Notes: generated by a model not told the origin, from the sequence alone. Numbered from the stretch's first letter, positions 11,330 to 23,640 are shown. The stretch: DNA of 64,000 nt from Temnothorax longispinosus (GCF_030848805.1 NC_092363.1:14416600-14480599); one strand, 5' to 3'. Numbers and translations are program-made.

Positions 11330-12562
11330 ATGTATATAATATATAATGTACATTTTTGCGATAAAAAAAAATACACAAATGAGATAAAATGTTGAGAGAA
11401 TCTAAATAATGAAGCAAATAACATGTAGAGTAAATATTTATAATAATAATGTTATTATAATTAAAAAACGTATGTGTAAATATTTTTTTATTTAGTCTAT
11501 AAATATATATACATTCATTTATTGAAATAATATATATACTACTTAAATCAATATCTTAAATTTTTCTATTAAAAAAATACAAATACATTAACCGAAATTA
11601 ATAAATGGAAATCAAAGTACATTATTTGTACGCAATAATAAAAATATCTTATGTCGGAAAGAGAATTTATTTAAAAACATTAGAAATATGCATTACAAAC
11701 ACATCATCACGCATACATACACGTATAATATACATATATATATGCTCGGATAGTTAAATTTGTCAAGAATAGATTTAGAAAATATCTGCTATAAATTTAA
11801 GACTTATTTTCTATTGCTCAACTAGTGCAGCCATTTCGTTCAGTTATAGAAAACAGACCCTTAAGAGAGTGTCGACAGGAATAATATATAACAGGAATCT
11901 GCAGAACATGATGACAGATTTGACTGCAGAAACTGAGCAGCCGTTTCGTAATCATTTAAATAATTGTATTTCATTTAAATATTTACTAAATGACAGATTC
12001 TTTTCGGTTTCTGCAGATAATTTGTTATCAGATTATATCAGCAAAATCTGTCAGCAAAACACGAGTTTAATGCGGATACAAATGATACTGGATCTGTTGT
12101 AATATCTGCTGCCAATCTGTTATTGTCATACTATGGGCAATTTGTTTAATATAGGTATATATATATTCTCCACAGTTGAATCATTTGTCTATATTGCTAT
12201 TTGATCCAAATTTTGATATAAAGCAAAAGAAGGTGCAAAAGAAAAATAAAATCTCTCTTCTTTAACCTGCCAATATACTTGCCATGATACTTAATTTAAG
12301 TATGTAAAAGATGCACATTTATGCAATGGGGAAATGCTCCGTCTTCTTTGTAGTCTTCTATTTATTTATGCGGCAATTATGACTCCTTGCGCGAGAAGCA
12401 CAGACACCTATTTACGTTATAAACAAAATATTAGATAGCAAGATTTAAAAATAAAGATAAATATCTTATTTTATATTTTATTAACACAATTATACGAATA
12501 TATTACAAAAAAACTATAGTTAAAAACTATACATATTGTGCATATAACAAATTGTATGTAAC
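11158..12562. other. non-coding AT-rich interior of element 1
   Basis: No supported gene. Includes a dinucleotide TA run at about 11288-11325 and short AT-rich ORFs without recognisable domains. Confidence 0.6.
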
Positions 12563-12995
12563 AATCAATTTTAAGAAACTTTAAACCTAAAAGACGAAAC
12601 AATAAACACATGCATATGGATGTATGAGACGCGCACAAAGTACATAGTTATATATAAAAAGTTTTACATGACAGTTAATTTCAAGAAACATTAAATCTAA
12701 AAGATGAAACAATAAATCCATGCATATAGCTATATAAATGACACACACATACACATACAAAGTACACAGTTACAAAAAATGTTATGAGTTAATTTCAAGA
12801 AACCTTAAGCCTAAGAGACGAAACAATAAACCCGTGCATGTAGATATATATGACGCACGCACACACACACACATACAAAATACATATAGTTATAAAAAAT
12901 GGTATATGACAGTTAATTTCAATATAAACCTTAAGCCTAAAAGACGAAACAAGAAACATATGCATGTAGATATATGACACACACACAAAACACAA
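12563..12995. repeat. minisatellite, about 114-bp unit, four copies
   Basis: Units begin near 12563, 12676, 12790 and 12914. Each contains AAACCTTAA-CCTAAAAGACGAAAC-like sequence, a GCATGTAGATATAT-like stretch, then a CA-rich segment. Lengths vary because of the CA runs. It lies downstream of the transposase gene. Confidence 0.8.
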
Positions 12996-13362
12996 ACTTG
13001 GGAAAAAGTACATTATACTGTATGGACATACATGCATATAAATATATATTGGAATATATCTTTATTTCTTCTCTCCTAACTCTCAATCATTTGTCTGTAC
13101 CTCAGCTACTCGATCCACCTCGGTACGAGCCAAAGAGAAAGCGAGAGAGAAGAAAAATTTTCTATAATAATTAACCCTGTATGATTTCATAGAATATATA
13201 AATCGCAAACCTAAAGAACAAACGGGAAATAATAATAAGTTATAAAAGATAATCCATCATTTGACTACTAATTAGCCGAATTTCATAATAATACGCATAT
13301 TATAGTGAAAATAAGACTGCATGCAAACAAACAAGTAAAGAATAAGTCAGAAAAGAAAAGAA

Positions 13363-16300
13363 TTATAAATGTAAAATATTAAGAAGTTTTCTATTTTTTT
13401 TAGTGACTTTTTTATCAACATTTTTGGATGCTTTATTATGTTGAGACAAAGTATAGTAAATACGCATGCGCATAAATAGTTTTATTAAATAAACTGTTGG
13501 AAAATTTGGACATGGTGCTTCAAAAGGTACGGCTTGTGCAAGTTCAAATAAATATTTACCTATATTTTTTTGGAAACAATTACTTTCAAAAGTAGTGACA
13601 AATATTTTTTCTAATTCATGTATATAAAAACAAAAATTATGACTTGCTACGTTCAAATTTCCAAATTGATTTTCTTCTGTGGTAGTAAAAGCTCGAAAAG
13701 AACAATATAAACTAGTATCATCTATGACAGTCTTGTTTTCATTAAGATAAGTTGTACACGCTTCACATGTATGTATTTGTAGACATTTCTTAATTAAATA
13801 CCCGCATACATATCTAAACGCATTTTCTTCTGGCAGATCCATATTGTAATAGTCATGATTGGGGATGTCTAAAATTGGACGCGTCGCCGAAGATGGAATG
13901 AACGCAGAAGATGATGAAGGACTCGAACATGATTCTCCAATTAAATTTAACATTTCATCTGTATCTACAGCACAATTTTGCGTATCTGTATGTTGTAAAA
14001 GTTTCATACTGAATAATTTTTTAAAAGCGCGAGTAAACTGTATTGGTGTCGGATTTAAGCAATTACCGCCTTGTTGTCTAATGGAACCAAAAAAATTTTC
14101 AATACAGTCTTGATTTATTCTTCGTGTGCGAAGATATGGAAAATCATAACATTTTAATTTATTCCAAAGTAGCATTATACTTCTAATTGTTATTTGCCAA
14201 CATTCAAAACAATTAACTCTAACTCGTGAACCTTTTTCATTAATTACTTTTATATTTTTCATAAAATTTATCATTTGTTCTAAGAAATTAATTTGTTTTT
14301 CGCTTCCTGTAAATACTTTTCCATATTCTTTAGGGTTATTTATTGCAGAGGAATTTAAAATATCAAATAATTTGTCAAAATGATCGATGAAATCTATTGT
14401 TCCTACTGCCTCACTTGAAAGAAAGCCAGAGGACATCTGAGTACACATGCCTGCAGCTACGCGATTACTAAAAATTTGAACGGCATATTTGACTTTCATT
14501 TTTTGAAAACTGGTAGGTTCAATATGATTTTTAGATAGTTTCGGAGCGGTTTTAATCCATTGCTTACTATCTATGTTATAAAAATCGACAATATGAGTCC
14601 ATAAAGCAACTTTGTCCATTCCAAATTCTATACGATGTTTGTATAAATTATCGCGTGTTCTTTTCATTAAATGGGGAGTATCAAATATGTACAATATTTC
14701 TAAATCGTCAACTAAAAAAACTGAATTGTTTATTGAAATGCCCAATTCACGAGACAGCTGCATGAAATTAGACCCCATATCCGAAATTAAAGCATGCACG
14801 GTAGCACCACAATTATGTAATTTACGTATAATGTCAAATATAATAGGTTTTAATACATCTGCTCTACATGTTGTTTCAACAAAACAAAAGCAGACTGGAA
14901 GTTTCCAATCACCTGCAATGCTGCGTGCCATAACAACAAAAGCATTTTTTGCAGGTTTCGCTGATCTCTCGTTGCCTGTATTTTCAAATCCAACTATTTC
15001 ATCTTGTGAAAGATTATAAAATAAATGAGCTTTTAAACTCATTTCATCGATGCACAATATACAATGACGTTCTAAAGGCGGTAATGAATTTAATTTTACA
15101 GATAAAGCGTCAAAAATTTTGTTGTTTATGCCGGGTTTAATTTGCCATGTGTGCGTGAATGAATGTAGACCACGAATGGAAGGTAATGCAAACTGTTTCC
15201 TAAGTTCTCGATAATTTCGCGGACTTAAAAAAAATAAGCTTAAAGCAAACCGTTTAAATTCAGGACTATATCTTCTCCCATGTTTGCTTTTAATTTTCGC
15301 GTCAATTTGTGCAGATAATAATTGTGCAAAATTAGTCGGTACCCACACAGCACAGGATATTTTGAGGGACATTTGTGCATCCGCTGGATATCCACCGGAT
15401 ATTAAATATCCACTGGATATCCACCGGTTATTGAGATATCCCACTTTATCTGTAGGACATCCCTCAGATAAAGTGTGCTGTGTGGGTAGTAACTTACAGC
15501 CTAATTGACGAAGAATTTTGTGTTCCTTAGATTCTTCCTGAGACTTTGTCTTGCTTTTTTCCAGGTTCTCAACTTTCTTTCGAAGCCGTCTAAGCCTTTC
15601 ACGCAGCATTTTATTTTCTGCTTTTAATTTCAAACGTTGTTCTCTCCATTTCTTCTGCCGCGAAGTTTCTTTTACAGCTGCTGAACACATGCTGCTGGAT
15701 GTGCTTCTAAACAATAGAGAAATATTATAACATTACAGAAATATATATTGCATGTATTGAAAAAAAAAAATAAAATTATAAAACTAGAAAAAATATAAAT
15801 TTATTGAGAAAAATTAAGTAACAATTTTAATAATTTTACAATCCTGTACAGGAAAAAAAATAAAGTACAAATAACATGAGAATTTTGAAAACTTCTAAAT
15901 AAATGTAATTAGATACTGAATATATTATGTAATCATGTAAATAATTATTTTTTACATTTATTTTTATTGTTTTAAAAAATTAAAAGAAAAACGACAAAAT
16001 AATATAAAATATAAAACTGAGAAATATAAGTTGAAATATATTTCAATGCGTGCATGTGTATTTATAAATTGAAATAATAACTATCATAAACTGTATATCT
16101 TTACAAATAATACAATATAATTAAAATGCACACACTACATATGTTGAATGAAGTAAAAACTTACGGTTTAGCAATTTTAGCATCTCTATCCATGGCTAGC
16201 GTTGCGTTTGACGTCTGGATACTACTGAAACATATCACATACATTTTTCATACCCTACATTGATAGAAAAATAAAATATAATATATTTTGCAAAAAAAAT

Positions 16301-17163
16301 ATATTTTAACAGCAAAATCTATTTTTGTTATTATAGAAATATGTTATTTAGATAGATAGAGATTTAGATAAGTTATTTAGATATATAGAGATTGAAGAAC
16401 CTGTTTGTTTCTTCTTGTTGTTCAACAACTTCAATCACTGCTTCATCTTCCTTATCATTTCTTTCTTGTGTATGTTCTTCTGATGCTGTTATCACAAGTG
16501 TATTGCTGTAAAAGTTATATTATGGATAGTATTATTATATTTCATACATTATCAAATATTGTTTATATTATTTAATGTATATTATTATTTTATATTATCA
16601 AATGTTTTTTATCTTATCAAATATATAGTATCATTTTGTATTATAAAATATTGTTTATTATTAAAAAATTTAAATATTATTTAGAATGAACAATAATGTG
16701 CAGTATAAAAAGTTTATTACTTACTCTCTTCCAAAAAATATTGTAGGTACAGCATCAGGATGAAAAGAAGCTCTTTTTTGGCCTATTTTGTACCACTTTT
16801 CTTCAAAATGCAAGTGGCATAGTCGATAGTTGCGATGACCATATTCTGGGCCCATCACTTGCAAGTCGAGTCTTCCGGATGCATGTATCCATTGCAACCA
16901 TCTAAAAATGTTATGCCAATTTGTTATTAACATAAAAAATATATTACATATATATAGATAGATTTTAGGGAAATATGAAAATATTGAATTATGTGTGTAG
17001 ATTCAATATATCTATATAAAATTATATACATGCTTTAAAAAATGATAATTAAAACCAAATTGTACCTATCATGTTCCTTAGGAAATAAAAAAAAGTGTCT
17101 TTTCTCCGTACTATTATTGTTGCACTCCTTCGCAACACACCATAAACTTGATTTACGATTCAT
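13363..17163 (-). CDS. THAP-domain P-like transposase, element 1 (5 exons)
   Basis: Proposed exons on the minus strand: 17066-17163, 16725-16901, 16401-16505, 16165-16224, 13363-15706. All introns are GT-AG and the phases fit, giving 927 codons plus stop. Exons 1-2 encode a THAP zinc finger: Cys-x4-Cys (CVAKEC), the W of WLQWIHASG, Cys-x2-His (CHLH) and the closing AVPTIF. A Lys/Glu-rich coiled coil follows (about residues 160-210). The RNase H-like catalytic residues look present: Asp in CIDEMS (about 367), Asp in ISDMGSN (about 456) and Glu in CIENFFG (about 683). It should cut and rejoin the element ends in the nucleus. It looks intact, apart from a 49-codon MITE insertion that keeps the frame (residues about 220-269). 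Whether it is active is unknown. Confidence 0.85.
15342..15486. mobile_element. 145-bp MITE inside the transposase coding exon
   Basis: Perfect terminal repeats CCCACACAGCACA / TGTGCTGTGTGGG are flanked by TA on both sides. With one TA copy the insertion adds 147 bp, exactly 49 codons, and no stop appears on the minus strand, so the transposase frame passes straight through it. The TA duplication fits the Tc1/mariner group. Confidence 0.85.
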
Positions 17164-17549
17164 CTTTTTCGATATTTTTCCTGTCTTCTAAGAAGCAGCA
17201 CCTGCAACAAAGCTAAGATCAAAAGTGCTTTTTGGAAGAGAATAGAAAATCTGTACAATATTATTTATATACAGATTAACTATTCTCTCTAAGACTAAAT
17301 ATAATTTTTCTTGGTTAACTGTCAATTTTAAGTTTTATTTCTTTCACTCTTTATGTAATTGAACACTGAACACTGAACACTTAACACTAAACACTGAATA
17401 CTCCTGCTCACTTTCTCTATCTTTCACGTCTAACTCCGATTTCTCGCACACTTCACTTCTGTAAGATGTCTGTTACCGCCAATTTTAACCGCTATATAGG
17501 TAAGAGAGAAAGCGCTATAGAAGAAATAGAGAGAGGAAGTGCGACAGAA

Positions 17550-17648
17550 GATCAGTTCTGTGATTGGTTATCTACTTAGCTCGCGCATGTGCAGTTGAAT
17601 TTCGTACACGCTGAAATCGGGAGAGTTGCGCTACTGTATATACTGTGA
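17550..17648 (-). repeat. right terminal inverted repeat, element 1
   Basis: Read from 17648 inward it starts TCACAGTATATACAGTAG and matches the left end, including the subterminal AAATTCAACTGCACATG block. Confidence 0.88.
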
Positions 17649-19035
17649 TAAAACGGAGCGTTTAGTATGAACAGTTATACGGCGTAAGGCGAGATTACAA
17701 AGGTGAACGAGTCGTCATGCGGTGACCAAGACAGGCCGAGGACTTTGAGCGTGTCATCGCGATTGATCGGATAGTCCGAGGATTCACGTTGGTCCTCCGG
17801 GATATCCGTCAACAGTTCGGGTGAATTCGCGGCCCATTTTCGGAGGGGAAAACATCCGCGATTCATTAGTCCGACGAGTTGCTTGCGTTTCTCGAGCAGA
17901 GACCGAAGGTCGTCTGCTCCGAAAAGAACGTCATCGACGTAGGTCGATTCTTCGATTATTGAAACCGCGTCGGGAAAATATTTACATTCGTCCTGAGCTA
18001 ATTGAAGAAGGCAGCGCTGCGCGAGAAAGGGCGATGGCTTTTGGCCGTAAGTCACGGTGAGCAAGCGATACAGTCGAATCAACAGACTTGCGGGAGGGCG
18101 CCAAAGAATTCGTTGATAATCCGCGTCGTCACGATGCATGCGTATCTGACGGAACATCTACGCGATGTCCGCCATGTATACGTAACGGAATAATCGCCAG
18201 CGTAAAATTATTGCAGCGATGTCTTGTTGTAGCTTCGGTCCCGCCATTAGGAAATCGTTGAGAGTGGTTTTATCGTCCGATTTGCTCGACGCGTTAAACA
18301 CGACGCGTAACTTAGTAGTCGTACTCGATTCGCGCAAAACGAAATGATGCGGAATGTACACCGGGGGGTATCGAGAGGGCTCGTTGCGTCGCGTACCTCT
18401 TCCATGTGCCCCATGGATTCGTATTCCTTGAGGAAATCGTGATACTGAGCGGCGATCTCGGGTTTCTGCGAGAGTCGGCGCTCCATTTTGGAGTATAAGA
18501 AAGAAGCCTTTCGAAAGGTGTCGCCTATGTGAGGGGGGCCGTTCTTGAAAGGCAAACGAACAATGTAACGTCCTTGAGAATCGCGAGAATGCGTACGAGC
18601 GAAATGTTTTTTGCAACGTTCTTCCTCTTCGGTGAGAGGATTTTGAGAGGGGATACTTTCGTCCTCCCAAAAACTTTGAATCAATGAATTCGTATCCTCG
18701 CAGGATACGCAATTCAGAACGGAAGCGAACTCTCCGGCTGGGCGCGCGGTGCCGGCAGGACCGGAGACGATCCATCCAAAAACAGTAAGCTGGCCCGTCG
18801 GGGTGCCGACCGGGCCTTGACAGAGGCCGTCGAGTAGCAGAGAACCGTATAAATCCGCGCCGATTAAGTAGTACATGAATCGGGCGATTACAAGAGGGAT
18901 CGGGATCTGCTAACGGTAAATCGCGTAGATGCGGCCACATTGCGGCTGGCTTTGTTTGAGAGGCTGTGTACGAAGTAATTCGTTGGTATACGTAGCCCGA
19001 AAATGGGAATATCGGTCCCTGGCAGAAAAATGCAT
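17649..19035 (-). pseudogene. pol: BEL/Pao pol, protease end and reverse transcriptase
   Basis: Minus strand. From the right: ITSYTASQTKPA and HLRDLPLADPDP (protease C-terminal region), then in a shifted frame LIGADLYGSLLLDGLCQGPVG and LTVFGWIVSG, then reverse transcriptase with KLRVVFNASSKSDDKTTLNDFL and, past an in-frame TAG at 18158-18160, the catalytic STYVDDVLFGADD. Another frameshift near 17676 precedes the TKRSVLS block that ends at element 1. So there are at least three frame breaks and one nonsense codon, although the LTRs are nearly identical. Confidence 0.9.
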
Positions 19036-19040
19036 TAGTT

Positions 19041-20013
19041 GCAGTAACCATAAAATATTGGTAGCTTTTTTTTGGTTCCGGTAACTGTACGTTTTGTTGG
19101 GAGTATTATCAATGTTTAGTTGTCAAAGGGTATAAAGTTTGATTGGCATTATGAGGTAACGCCTACCAAAATGTATGGTATGAAGCCGACCTCAACCAAA
19201 CAGTTTAGTACAAGCGAATTTGCCGCCGCGCGCTTCAGCGTCGCACGAGGCACGCTGCTGCGCGACGAGACCTCTTGTGTAGAGGTTAGATTGACATGTA
19301 GACTGTGCGTGTGTCTTGCGACTCGCGTTCTGCGTCTTATGTAGATAGGCCTTTATAAATATACTTTTTTCATAAATATATTTACGAACACAAAATTTCG
19401 TAATGAGCCGACACTGGTTTCTGACATTCACCCGACATTATAAGAAATATTATATCATATATCCAATTCAAAATTTTATTACTCTTTTTAAACTGCATTT
19501 GTTTCTTAAGATGATTTTTGAGAAATTATATATTTGCGCTGGTTGACATATGTAGACTAAATATAACACTAACATTAAATTAAGAAGTGGTCTACCACGT
19601 AAGGCAGTTGGCTCACGATCCAGAGGTCCCGAGTTCGAATCCCACCAAGGTAAGTGTGTTTTTATATGTGTTTTTAAATACGAGAAAATATTTATAATCA
19701 TAGACTGCATCTTAAGAAACAAATTTAGTTAAAAAATAGTAATAAAATTTCGAAATAAATAATTTTTTTTTGTTGGGTGAATATTTGTTCATTATGGTTG
19801 TAACATCCATAAATTATGGTACTCCACACTAGTTTGAGTTTAGTAATGACAACTAAATTAATTGGTTATTCTTCAATACAACCAAAAGTGTGTTAGCCTT
19901 AACCAAAAATTCGTCAACCAATTATTTTAGTTGTTACAACCAGCGTGTTTCATTGGGCCATATACAACCAAAAATTTCTGTTGTTTTAACCAAATTTTTG
20001 GTTTCCACAACCA
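19041..20013. repeat. non-coding insertion in BEL protease region, part A
   Basis: Not BEL sequence. Contains repeated AACCAAA / GGTTGT motifs toward its right end and an inner inverted repeat (19471-19750). No protein recognised. Its left edge joins BEL coding sequence near 19040; I could not identify clean element ends. Confidence 0.5.
19471..19750. repeat. inverted-repeat element with a tRNA-like core
   Basis: The arms 19471-19513 and 19708-19750 are inverted copies (TTTGTTTCTTAAGATG on the left). Between them at 19583-19650 is a tRNA-like stretch with a B-box-like GAGTTCGAATCCC at 19631-19643. It could be a tRNA-derived SINE piece; I cannot fold it into a convincing tRNA. Confidence 0.5.
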
Positions 20014-21316
20014 CCCATGTGCGAATTTCAAAAAGGCTCAGTGCTGGCTTGGTACTGGTGCCAGAATTACCAGTACTGGCTAACGATTCTGGGCCAGTAC
20101 AAGCTAAGATCGGGGTCATTACTGGGGCAATGTCGGAATGATAACACGGGTCCCAGTCTTGACGCCAACTTTGGCCCGACACAGAGTACTAGTACGGGGA
20201 CAACACTGATTGCCAGTATTGGGCTAACTCTTGGCGCCAACATTGGCCCGACACAGAGTACTAGTACGGGGACAACACTGATTGCCATATCACTCGCGGC
20301 GTGTTGCTTCGTCCCGCGGTCGTTACCTCCGGCGCCGCTCGAGCAAAAAGCTTTCTAAATTCCCTCGCGGCGTGTTGCTTTCGTGCGGTTGTTACCTCCG
20401 GTCCCGAGCGAAAATTTTCTAAATCGACCCAATACATCCCCAGTACTGAGCCGACTTTCGACCGTAGATCAATATTATTTCTGGCCTTATACACGGTCAA
20501 TACTGAGACGAGACTCACCTCGGAACAAAATATGGTTGGGAAACGATGCTCCCCGCATCGACTTCGTTGCCCCTTTCGTGTACGTATTCCACAAACGTTT
20601 TACACATTCGTACGGACCAAGCGAAACGCGTTTGCACGTCTGTACGTATCGCTCGCCGAGCGCACCGAACCTCTTATAGTACCCAACCGGCCGGCCGAGC
20701 GATCGGCGACGCACGGTCTTACGCACGATCGCTTACGGGCGTCGGAGGCGAGACGCGAAGCGAGACGAATGACACTATAATTGGGAGTACTTGTAACCGA
20801 GAGGCACGAACGCGGTCGTTACCTCCGGCGTGGGCTCTAGCGAAAAGTCCCCTCGCGGCGTGTTGCTTCCGCGCCGCGGTCGTTACCTCCGGCAATGCTC
20901 GAGCAAAAAGCTTTCTAAGTCCCCTCGTAGCGTGTTGCTTTCGCTCGGTTGTTACCTCTGGCGCCGCTCGAGCAAAAAGTTAAGTCCCCTCGCGGCGTGT
21001 TGCTTTCGCGCGGTTGTTACCTCCGGTCCCGAGCGAAAATTTTCTAAGTCGACCCAATACATCCCCAGTACTGAGCCGACTTTCGGCCGTAGATCAATAT
21101 CATTTCTGGTCTTATACACGGTCAGTACTGAGACGAGACTCGCCTCGGAACAGAATATGGTTGCATGGGAGTACTGGTCACCGAGACTGGCACAATACTG
21201 ATCTAGCGGTTTATCCGTACTGGGGCAGTACCATCCATCAAGTCTTGGCAGCCAATATTGTGCCACTTCTGGGCCATGCGGACAACTCTGGCAGAAGTCC
21301 GACATTCGCACATGGG
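20014..21316. mobile_element. repeat-filled non-autonomous element in BEL protease region
   Basis: Short inverted ends: CCCATGTGCGAAT at 20014 and its complement ending at 21316. Inside, 20182-20285 holds a roughly 65-bp tandem unit (AGTACTAGTACGGGGACAAC). A GC-rich unit (TCGCGGCGTGTTGCTTTCG ... GTTACCTCCGG ... GAGCAAAAAGC) recurs near 20291, 20358, 20849, 20920 and 20984. A longer segment near 20400-20545 is repeated at about 21020-21165. Open frames here overlap in many directions and look incidental. No transposase. Confidence 0.6.
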
Positions 21317-21532
21317 CAAACACTTTTCTGCGTGTGTTTGTCGCATGGCGCGAGCGTGAGATTAACTTGAGATCGCGCGACTCCATTAAATTTCTCTCCG
21401 AAGCAATGTATTTTTAACGCGGCACGATGACGCTTGGTTCGCATAGTCTGACAAAGAGATTCGGATATGAAACTGTATGTCGAGCCCTGATCTAGTAGCG
21501 CACGTATTTTGAATGAGCGGCCCTCGATAGTA
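21317..21532 (-). pseudogene. BEL/Pao protease, N-terminal part
   Basis: Minus strand, entering directly from the TA transposon at 21533. It has the BEL/Pao protease signature ALLDQGSTYSFI followed by AALKIHCFG and VNLTLAPCDKHTQK, then stops being BEL sequence at 21316. Its first codons (TIEGRSF) continue the gag/protease sequence that ends at 37322 on the plus strand (ATAYVNLS). Confidence 0.85.
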
Positions 21533-22799
21533 GGGTAAACCAGCCAGTGAATGAACAAATAAGCGGTGTCTTCTATTCATTAGAGACGTGAAATAAAATT
21601 ATTATCCGTATCACTTTCAGCATCGATGTAGTTGATTCAATATATCATACTGATTATTAAAAAAAATATTAAAGGTGCTTTCAGAATAAAACATTTAGAA
21701 TATAAATGGAAAAGTGACAAAAGGACCGATATACCAGTGAATGAACAGAATTGCCAGTAAATGAACGGCTGCTTACCAGTGAATGAACATATGTATTCCA
21801 TGTAGATACATACCTACTAATGTATATAGATCTTAATAATTAAAGTTAAATATTATATTTTAACAATCACAGAATGTTATTTTTGCACTGGAATAATACT
21901 ATAAAGCATATAAACCTATGTATTATAAAACGTGCGCGCGTACAGCTCTACGTACATACACAACGAGTGTCGGCGGCAGTGGCGGCTGGCGGCACGGATT
22001 ATAGGTTAGGGTGACATCGCGCGGAACAACGCGATGTTTACGGCAAGCGGCGGCGGGATTGTTTTGATTACGTCGCGAGCGCGGGGCGGTCGAGCCTCAC
22101 CACGAGGGACCCGTCGCACCGCGTAACGTCGAGACTCGTGGGTGAGAGACGACGATGCACGGTGACGATTAAAGTGACAGCGAAATGATTCTCTTCAGAG
22201 CGGGCTCGATCCTCGGCCTCCTCGTCCTGGTAAGCGGCTTTCGGGAGTACCGGATTGAATCATACGTATAATAGCTATAGAGACGTTTTTTTTTTAATTA
22301 AAAATGTCGAAAATTAAAAATGTCAAGTCAATTTATCCATTACTATCTAGATACTACCTAATTACCAAAATAGAGCCCACATGTTCATTCACTGGGAAAA
22401 GGTTAGAAAATCACACCAGTGAATAGACATCATTATATTTAGCGTATTTTTACGAATTTACAGAAAAATGTTTGACAAAATAAAATATTGACTCTATCTT
22501 TACTTATATGATGCAATATTTACCTTCGAAAATCAATTATAACGCTTATTCAAACGTAAAATCGCAACCTCTCCAAAATTAACCTCTTATTAGCTTGCAC
22601 GTCATAAGCATAAAAATATTTCTCCTTAAGTCGACACTTTGTTTATAACCGTGACATTGATCTCAACGCCACCTGTTAATTTTTCTCTTAATTTTCATCA
22701 CAAAATTATTTATCTTTGACCCATAATTTTTTTCATATTTAAAATATAAGTGATTTTGTTCATTCACTGGACCCCGTTCATTCACTGGCTGGTTTACCC
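21533..22799 (+). mobile_element. TA-target DNA transposon, non-autonomous, copy 1
   Basis: 1267 bp. Ends are GGGTAAACCAGCCAGTGA and its complement, flanked by TA. The motif CCAGTGAATGAAC or a close variant occurs at both ends and several times inside (about 21724-21790, 22383, 22757), possibly transposase-binding sites. No transposase ORF. The middle (about 21950-22260) is strikingly GC-rich compared with the AT-rich ends and ends in a putative exon with a splice donor. Copy 2 at 37325-38592 is almost identical in the opposite orientation. Confidence 0.92.
22185..22229 (+). other. putative captured first coding exon (signal peptide) with splice donor
   Basis: ATG at 22185 opens 15 codons ending in GSILGLLVL, a hydrophobic signal-peptide-like start, followed directly by GTAAGC, a good 5' splice site. 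The 250 bp upstream are GC-rich and resemble a promoter and 5' UTR, unlike the rest of the element. This is inference from composition and the donor; the parent gene is not recognised. Copy 2 has it on the minus strand. Confidence 0.5.
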
Positions 22800-22857
22800 T
22801 ACACACACACACATACTTCCGGACATTCCTTTTTAATGCAATATTTCGACGTTTTAG

Positions 22858-23017
22858 AACACTCTGAACATATTAGCATAAAAAACTCAAAAAAAATGTT
22901 TTCTTTAGTTCTACCCCTATTTCATATATATATTTTTTAAATTTGGTTGACTAGATCCAACTTTATACACAATCAAAGGTTCATATACGAATTTACGAAA
23001 ACAAAGCTTCCTCTATG
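22858..23017 (-). repeat. repeat shared with the Helitron at 54.0-54.2 kb
   Basis: The segment from CTGAACATATTAGCAT to TTTCCTC-like sequence is an inverted, diverged copy of 54038-54205, including CTACCCCTATTTCAT and GATCCAACTTTATAC. Confidence 0.75.
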
Positions 23018-23099
23018 AGGAAGCAATACAATAAAAATTGACACAACTATAATTAACGCAATGGTGAAACCATTGAGTTCGGAGTAGACATACTGTAAC

Positions 23100-23481
23100 A
23101 ATTATAATTTAGAAAAGTTAATTAAAAAGAAACAATGACAAGTATCACAAGTAGTTACAAAATATGTACATCTTAGTTTGTTTCTTTCCGCTGTGTAGCG
23201 CGCACGACTATTGGGACGCCGTGTAATGTAAAGTCCGCTATAGTAAGAGTTGCGTAGAGACAGAGACAGTCGAAGGGAGATGTAAACGACCAGAATAAAT
23301 AATATATTTTGTGTAACAAGTGCGGGAAGTTGAGAATTGGACACGAGTGCGGAGTGGACGCACGAGCCGGCTTCGAGTGAGAAATCTCTTGCGCGTGCGG
23401 AATCGGCCATCCGTCGCACAGATGGCGCGCACGCAATAGGCCACTTTCCACGCACATTGTAATATAAAATAGGGTGCGTAA
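23100..23481 (+). other. probable Gypsy-2 upstream region
   Basis: No gene. Ends next to Gypsy-2 gag. Contains AATAAATAATATATTTTGTG followed by GTGCGGG-AGTTGAGAATTGG, a block repeated at 23627 just after MITE A and in inverted form at 59357-59438. This may be the Gypsy-2 LTR or leader, but I cannot define LTR ends. Confidence 0.4.
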
Positions 23482-23620
23482 TGCTAGGTCTACAATGCGA
23501 GTCGTAAAGTCGTAAGTCGTAAGAATTGACCAATCACAATCGAATTTGAGGAGAATAATCGACTGTGATTGGTCAATTCTTACGACTCACGACTTTACGA
23601 CTCGCATTGTAGACCTAGCA
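23482..23620. mobile_element. MITE A, TAA-flanked (PIF/Harbinger-like)
   Basis: 139 bp, nearly palindromic, ends TGCTAGGTCTACAATGCG and its complement, flanked by TAA on both sides. The central part (TGACCAATCACA ... GAGGAGAATAATCGACTGTG) is almost the same as in MITE B. Confidence 0.85.
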
Positions 23621-23640
23621 TAACACGTGCGGGTTGAGAA

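Larger units (their letters stand above)
10804..17648 (-). mobile_element. THAP/P-like DNA transposon, element 1 (6.8 kb)
   Basis: Ends in inverted repeats starting TCACAGTATATACAGTAG, extended by about 75 more bases of similar subterminal sequence. It interrupts BEL/Pao pol, and the flanking pol codons join cleanly when it is removed. TAAAA directly flanks it on both sides (10799-10803 and 17649-17653). It carries a five-exon THAP transposase gene on the minus strand and about 2.4 kb of non-coding repeats at its left. P elements normally make 8-bp duplications, so the 5-bp (or imperfect 7-bp) duplication is odd. Confidence 0.9.

Noticed and set aside
11178..11424. Two minus-strand ORFs rich in Tyr and Ile
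   Set aside because: Translations of the TA microsatellite and AT-rich DNA.
19583..19650. Functional tRNA gene
   Set aside because: A B-box-like motif is present, but the stems do not pair into a full cloverleaf and it lies inside an inverted-repeat element.
20261..21201. Many overlapping ORFs up to 159 codons
   Set aside because: They come from repeated GC-rich units in all frames; no start context or domain.
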